The position numbers and the translations under genes are program-made. Positions 60,501 to 64,000 of a stretch of DNA of 64,000 bases are shown here, piece after piece. The notes under the pieces were generated by a model. It was given only the letters and a program-made list of their open reading frames with translations. It did no database searches and was not told the origin of the DNA. Position 1 is the first letter of the stretch. The number at the start of each line of letters is the position of its first letter. Origin of the DNA: Cinnamomum chago (lineage: Eukaryota; Streptophyta; Magnoliopsida; Laurales; Lauraceae); assembly GCA_038049695.1 (NCBI GenBank), contig CP142453.1, positions 20,650,001 to 20,714,000 of the forward strand, read 5' to 3'.

Positions 60501-63500
60501 TCTCTTATGTAAATATATAACGAGTGATGAAGTTGAAATTGCTCCATTCTGGGTGGCAAAATACATTATGGCAGAACGTCCACTACATGATTTGGATGCT
60601 GATTCCATATTTGGAGTGCATAATGATAAATTTCTTTTACGATTTGATTATAACTGGCCTATACTGCATAAAGGTTTGAGTGTTTGACACCGTAATTCAT
60701 TTATCTCTCTGTAGGCTGGATTGAGCACATTGCTACTTATCATTTATAATTGTTCTGATCAAGTTCTCACTACTCGTGAAAGACGGCTGGCCAAGTCTAG
60801 AGAATCTGCTGCAAGGAGTGCAAGAGAAACTGCACAAGCACGTGAAAGGTGGAAATCAGCAAAAGATATTGCTAGGAAGGGTGCAATGGGATTGCAAACA
60901 CAATTTTCTCGTACATTTTCTCGCAGAAAGTCCGTTCGGCAACCAGAAACATTGAAGGTTAAAGTTAAAACTGGAACAGATGATTCCTTGCTACCACCAG
61001 TTTTTCCAAGTTCTTCAAGTGCGTCTGCACCATCCACCGGAAAGAAGAAGGAACCGAGCAATCTTACGAAGATGATGCAAGCACTTGAGGAAGATCCTGA
61101 AAATAATGAGGGCTTTCATATGGAAATTGGTGATAAAAACATAAAGAAGAATGCCCCAAAGGGTAAACAAATGCATACTCGTACCCAGATTTTCAAGTAT
61201 GCATATGGTCAGATTGAGAAAGAGAAAATTCAACAAGAAGAGAACAAGAACTTGACCTTTTCAGGGTTAATTTCAATGGCCACTGATAACGAGGTTAGGA
61301 TGAGACCTGTGATTGAGGTCGCCTTTAAAGATCTTACCCTCACCTTGAAAGGAAAAAACAAGCATATTTTGAGGTGTGTGTCTGGGAAAATCATGCCTGG
61401 CCATGTTTCTGCTGTTATGGGCCCATCTGGGGCTGGGAAAACAACATTTCTCAGCGCTCTATGTGGAAAAGCAACTGGATGCACGGTGACGGGATTAGTT
61501 CTTATAAATGGAAAGGTTGAACCCATTCAGTCGTACAAGAAGATCATTGGTTTTGTGCCACAAGATGATATTGTGCATGGGAACTTGACTGTGGAGGAGA
61601 ATCTTTGGTTCAATGCAAGGTGCAGGTAGGTTATATCTTTGAACTTGCAGGTCATATGCATTCTATCTAAGCTACTTTTTGTCAAGTTTTACTTTTGTAT
61701 AGTAGGGAATATTTGGTCCTTGAACTGAGCTTTTCACAGTATCCTTCGACCTTTTTGTACAATTTACAAGTGGGGTTCATTTGTGATATTAACCCTGGTT
61801 TTAGAACTCATCTAAACCTACAAATCTGAGAATGGAGCCACTGATTGAATCAAAGGTGGTAAATACTCCTTCCATTGTAGTGACTGAGTAATCTCATTAC
61901 TTAGTACAGAGAAAAATGAAACATTTTCGAAGAAAGTAACATCCATGGTGAAAAACTGTTCCTCACTTTTCCTGGTACATGGCACTTATATCTTTTTGTG
62001 AACTTAGACATCCTGTGAAAATTCACTTCACAGCTTTAGAACTTAGCTTTTCTCTTTGTTGCTTAGGGATGTGAACAAACATATAACACATCTTTGGCGG
62101 AATAGGAAATCATGGTGCATCATGATACAACTAAAGAGGACACTTCCATCCAACACCCTTGATGGCATATGATTTATAAGATTGCATGTTTTCAATGTTG
62201 CACCTGACCAAACATATTTGGGAACATTCATTTTTAACATGACCGAGTGACTTTTAATTAGTGCCTAAGTTTATGATTGAATACCATGGTCTGTAAGATA
62301 TGTTTGTAACCTGTTTGACAATTGCTCTCCCTCATTGTCCGACCATAAAATTTTAGTAGTGGCATTAACCTTTGTTTTGATCATGTTGTGAAACACTAAA
62401 AATAAATATGCAAGGTCATCATGTGATATCATAGAGTAAATCCATGTACATCTACAATTATCATAAATGAATGACACGGAATATCAATGTCCAGGTATAA
62501 AAGTAATATGAGCTATCGCTAAACATCAGTATATACTAAAGCAAAAGGAATAGTCATGCAGGAGCGTATGGTTGAGACCCAGTGGGTCATGTGATTGATT
62601 TGGTCCTTGCTTAGTTGAATCAATTTGATCATTCACAAGGTCTTTTGATCTGTCTTAATCGGGGCCCAATCAAGAGAAAAGACTGAAATTATAAATTGGA
62701 TGGTTTGGGTGGGTCCAACATAATTGTGTTGTATAAGGAATAAATCAGATCTCAAATGGACCATTGAGCCAGACAAATAGCTAAAAGAGGTCCATATAGG
62801 GCCAACAGTCCAAGGGGAACTGCAGGTCGTAGGGCCAAACCAAGGACAACCTAGTTGTGATAGGACCCAAACCTGGTGAATATACAACAACAAGAAGTTA
62901 GATAATTGACTGGAGGGTTATTGTTCCAATAACACTCATTCTATTATTAGTTCTAAAGAAATGATAATGCTGGGGCCTTCCTCAGTAATTCAAATTTATG
63001 AAGTCCAGTTTATCTTCACGTGGATGCAATTTTCTAGAGAATTTTTTTTCTGCCATGCGCTTACCTGCTAGGATTGCTTGTTCTGCTAAGCGCTTAGCTG
63101 CTAACTTTAGAAATTATCTTTTAATTTTTTCTTCTTTTTTCTTTTTGACCTATTCTTCTATGTGCAATTAGGATTTTTTTAACAATCTTTTTTAATGTAC
63201 TCACTGCTTCCTATGTTCTTCCATTTAATTTTGTGATTCCTGGAGACTGTCTGCTGACATGCCAAAGCCAGATAAAGTTCTAGTTGTTGAAAGAGTTATT
63301 GAGGCTTTAGGACTACAAGCAATACGAGATTCCTTGGTTGGAACTGTTGAGAAAAGAGGAATCTCTGGTGGGCAGAGAAAACGTGTCAATGTTGGGCTGG
63401 AAATGGTGATGGAACCTTCACTGTTAATTCTAGATGAACCCACATCTGGTTTGGATAGCTCTTCTTCTAATCTGCTGCTGAGAGCTCTTCGCCGTGAGGC

Positions 63501-63542
63501 TCTTGAAGGGGTAAATATCTGCATGGTTGTCCACCAACCCAG
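39485..63542 (+). CDS. ABCG24/ABCG28: ABC transporter G family half-transporter, ABCG24/ABCG28 type (3' part beyond window)
   Basis: Exons read by phase and splice sites: 39485-39699, 40153-40229, 51119-51394, 52314-52377, 52480-52626, 52811-52845, 55085-55158, 60715-61625, 63246-63542; the gene continues past 64000. Residues 1-24 are a signal peptide ([19 protein letters not shown]...) followed by QDDDESG. Exons 2-7 encode the large cysteine-rich extracellular domain typical of this clade ([58 protein letters not shown]). A membrane span [11 protein letters not shown] follows, then a basic linker. The nucleotide-binding domain has Walker [11 protein letters not shown]-loop FVPQDD, signature ISGGQRKRV, Walker [15 protein letters not shown] and H-loop MVVHQP. 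All catalytic motifs are intact. The transmembrane domain is not in the window. Such proteins dimerise; the substrate cannot be read from sequence. Confidence 0.94.
39764..40093. mobile_element. MITE filling most of ABCG intron 1
   Basis: The left end is GGGCCTGTTTGCTTGCAA and then TAGAATACATAGGAATTGAA. The right end on the other strand is TGCCTTGCTTGTTTGCG and then TAGAATACATAGGAATTGAA. The arms are about 40 bases with a near-identical inner half. It takes up about 330 of the 453 bases of the intron 39700-40152. The left flank is TTA, but a matching right copy is not clean. Confidence 0.7.
42440..43619 (+). mobile_element. Internally deleted copia element with two decayed LTRs
   Basis: The 5' LTR (about 42440-42730) and 3' LTR (about 43367-43619) share CTCATCAATATAA or TTCATTAATATTA, CCATG, GTTGC, CCCT, CTAAACC, TATTCTTCTTCT and a terminal CTTCCAAC in order. 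A degenerate primer site TTGGCATTATAGCTT (compare TTGGTATCAGAGCTT) follows the 5' LTR. The polypurine tract GGAGGGGGAGT precedes the 3' LTR. Between them only the C-terminal RNase H part remains ([25 protein letters not shown]), and that part is present twice (42964 and 43143). Gag, protease, integrase and reverse transcriptase are gone. Confidence 0.75.
42964..43330 (+). repeat. Tandem duplication of copia RNase H end, period 179 bp
   Basis: GTGTTTTAAATCTCC, then TACCAAGAACATACAAAGCA, then CATTGAAGTTGATTGTCACT occurs at 42964 and again at 43143, each followed by a GAAAGAAATAC block and a T-run. The second copy keeps a longer open frame. Confidence 0.88.
43975..45480 (+). mobile_element. L1-type LINE endonuclease fragment, interrupted
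   Basis: The N-terminal part (43975-44156) reads NLVSWNVRV, followed by a degenerate stretch with QETKMEV. After the hAT-like insertion it continues at 45029 with [73 protein letters not shown] and [11 protein letters not shown]. This is the apurinic endonuclease domain of plant L1 ORF2. Stops interrupt it. The reverse transcriptase that should follow is absent. Confidence 0.85.
44157..45028. mobile_element. hAT-like non-autonomous element in the LINE, 872 bp
   Basis: The terminal inverted repeats are CATGGTTTAAAA and TTTTAAACCATG, a perfect 12-bp pair. The flanks are an exact 8-bp repeat, GATGAGTC (44149-44156 and 45029-45036). Words such as AACGGTCA and CGCGAT occur near the ends. Removing it with one flank rejoins the LINE endonuclease. 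No transposase is encoded. Confidence 0.88.
45481..46225. other. Unassigned block replacing the LINE reverse transcriptase
   Basis: The L1 reverse transcriptase would be expected here, but the sequence does not encode it on either strand as far as I can read. Bases 45830-45990 are GC-richer than the surroundings. No ends, repeats or domains were recognised. Confidence 0.4.
46226..47334 (+). mobile_element. L1-type LINE 3' part: zinc-binding and RNase H domains
   Basis: The first part encodes the reverse transcriptase zinc-binding domain: [45 protein letters not shown]. It is followed by an RNase H-like domain in another frame: [63 protein letters not shown] tail ends in a short A-run at 47325-47334, marking the LINE 3' end. 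Frames are broken. Confidence 0.85.
47938..47960. repeat. (TA)n microsatellite at a MITE border
   Basis: About eleven TA units ending directly at the first base of the MITE at 47960. Confidence 0.9.
47960..48301. mobile_element. MITE with TGCATCC inverted ends, 342 bp
   Basis: The left end is TGCATCCATCCCTTACCATG followed by TTATGGTGAGGGACAA. The right end on the other strand is TGCATCCTTCCCTCACCATA followed by TGGCGAGGGACAA. Each 33 to 36-base arm is itself partly palindromic around CCATATGG. The left border lies in a TA run, so a target-site duplication cannot be read. Confidence 0.8.
48346..49360 (+). mobile_element. RTE-type LINE 3' end, heavily mutated
   Basis: Across several frames the + strand reads [87 protein letters not shown] and [10 protein letters not shown], in the order of plant RTE-type reverse transcriptases. 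It ends at GGGACAAGGCTTTGATGAT, the usual 3' end of the family, directly followed by (AT)n and (GA)n. It is the same family as the fragment at 31098-32165 but in opposite orientation. Confidence 0.85.
49359..49410. repeat. (AT)11(GA)15 microsatellite at a LINE 3' end
   Basis: An AT run (49359-49380) followed directly by a GA run (49381-49410), starting at the 3' terminus of the RTE remnant. Confidence 0.95.
49674..49735. repeat. Mixed (TA)n/(TG)n microsatellite
   Basis: Alternating TA and TG runs just left of the hairpin MITE at 49737, which seems to have inserted into it, because TA-rich sequence resumes at 49888. Confidence 0.85.
49737..49887. mobile_element. Hairpin MITE, 151 bp, about 45-bp arms
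   Basis: The left arm starts GGGAAGTGCTCCTATGAGAG and goes on TAACTCTCACACTACTATGAGAGTA. The right arm on the other strand starts GGGAAATACTCCTATGAGAG and goes on TAACTCTCACACTACTACGAGAGTA. Only a few mismatches occur in 45 bases. The arms contain TGAGAGTAACTCTCA, itself a palindrome. Flanks TACAT and TATAT agree at four of five bases. Confidence 0.88.
53099..53935 (+). mobile_element. Copia reverse transcriptase/RNase H fragment in ABCG intron 6
   Basis: Reads [85 protein letters not shown] and [12 protein letters not shown] in copia order, with frameshifts and stops. A possible polypurine tract, TTGGGGGGT, lies at about 53995. Sequence up to about 54368 may be LTR, since TGGTTTCAAAGTC there resembles a primer site, but two LTRs were not paired. 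Confidence 0.82.
54495..54549. repeat. (GA)n microsatellite, about 27 units
   Basis: A perfect GA run in ABCG intron 6. About 17 bases further on, GCTTTGATACCATATCAAC resembles the complement of a copia primer site next to an LTR edge of a minus-strand element. Confidence 0.93.
59213..59606. repeat. Two-copy tandem repeat, about 197-bp unit, in ABCG intron 7
   Basis: Both units start AGGTGAATATT (59213 and 59410) and share TCTGAATGATTCTGATC, TTGATATG or TTTGACAAATG, GGTTGAC or GGTCAACTTGACC, and TATATAATCA. They are clearly diverged. Confidence 0.75.
60487..60687 (+). CDS. Unidentified short ORF or gene fragment before ABCG exon 8
   Basis: 66 codons, reading [20 protein letters not shown] and [14 protein letters not shown]. 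The composition is protein-like, unlike most random ORFs in these introns, but no family was recognised. It stops at 60687, upstream of the ABCG acceptor at 60714, so it is not part of that exon. It may be the end of a captured gene fragment or transposon, or chance. Confidence 0.2.
   Translation: MKIIFLLCKYITSDEVEIAPFWVAKYIMAERPLHDLDADSIFGVHNDKFLLRFDYNWPILHKGLSV
61750..62500 (-). mobile_element. Copia integrase fragment in ABCG intron 8
   Basis: On the minus strand from about 62477: [52 protein letters not shown], then from 62240 [14 protein letters not shown] and [14 protein letters not shown]. This is the integrase core and its C-terminal extension in copia order. The invariant SDNGGE reads SDNEGE. 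Frames are broken, and no LTR was found. The lineage differs from the 8485-14129 element. Confidence 0.82.
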
Positions 63543-64000
63543 GTAACTTAAGAAAGAATGTAGGTTTATCAAAACAATGGCAGTTCTTTGTCTTCTGTTG
63601 CTAGCTTCTTTGTAGCTTCTCCTTATTCTTATCTTTGAATCACCTACAATGAAACAACATACTGAAATCATTATTGCAGGAAGAATAGGTTGTCTCTCCA
63701 AGATTTACCAAAATACCTATTACTGTCGAATTATTACAAAAAATGCTAATCTAAAACATCCACTCCATCAAACCCTATGATACAGTTTGTGAAATGTGAT
63801 TTACTGCATATTTCCTTTCATCAACTGATTCATAAATAGATTGGTACTGAAGCAACAATTTTTTTGCATGTGTGAAAAGACTTGGTATTGTGACAGTTAA
63901 CCACAAGCTAATTTGGGTGCTTCAATTTGTGTACTGTTACTGTGACCCAGATTGTTGTAAGTTGCATACAAATTGATGTGGAGAGAATGAAGATACTATA
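63543..64000. other. ABCG intron 9 (start), no feature seen
   Basis: It follows the donor CAACCCAG|GTAACT at 63543. Nothing recognisable occurs before the window ends. Confidence 0.6.

Larger units (their letters stand above)
55159..60714 (+). other. ABCG intron 7, 5.6 kb, mostly unassigned
   Basis: Apart from the 59213-59606 duplication no element was resolved. A 77-codon ORF at 57408-57641 and a 66-codon ORF at 60487-60687 are open but unassigned. The second ends 27 bases before the next exon. Confidence 0.45.

Noticed and set aside
61015-61526. Minus-strand ORFs opposite the ABCG nucleotide-binding domain
   Set aside because: They are shadows of the well-supported + strand exon 60715-61625.

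Overview
This is nuclear DNA of a flowering plant. Its genes have many short exons and long AT-rich introns, its transposons are of typical plant families, and its gene families (plastid sigma factor, TCP factor, MIR172, plant ABCG transporter) are plant ones. Introns of 8 to 11 kb that are filled with degenerate transposons suggest a fairly large, repeat-rich genome. Nothing in the sequence fixes the species. There are no operons, CRISPR arrays or bacterial features.

Layout, all host genes on the + strand: (1) 1-21783, a SIG6-type plastid RNA polymerase sigma factor gene. Eight coding exons are visible; the exon with the start codon was not found and may lie left of the window. Its introns hold an antisense copia element with LTRs and target-site duplication (8485-14129), a solo LTR nested in that element (9944-10325), hAT-like and PIF/Harbinger-like non-autonomous elements, a broken glycosyltransferase copy and a five-copy tandem array. 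(2) 21784-33890, a long intergenic region that contains a well-supported MIR172 hairpin (27420-27544), short tandem repeats and an RTE-type LINE remnant. (3) 33993-34529, an intronless class I TCP transcription factor gene with a TATA box. (4) 34530-39484, an intergenic region with MITE-like elements. (5) 39485 to beyond the right edge, an ABCG24/ABCG28-type half-size ABC transporter. Nine exons are visible, from signal peptide through Walker A, signature motif and Walker B. Its second intron (10.9 kb) holds a mini copia element with decayed LTRs, an L1-type LINE split by a hAT-like element, two hairpin MITEs and a second RTE remnant. Later introns hold two more copia fragments.

The host genes do not form a pathway. 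SIG6 serves plastid transcription, MIR172 controls AP2-type factors in phase change and flowering, TCP factors control growth, and the ABCG protein is a membrane transporter. The least obvious result is the MIR172 locus, which has no meaningful ORF. Other points of interest are a probable GC-AG intron in SIG6, a competing 3' splice site 13 nt away in the ABCG gene, and a layered record of insertions with readable target-site duplications.

All exon borders were read by eye from splice consensus, reading phase and remembered homologues. No alignment or folding program was run.
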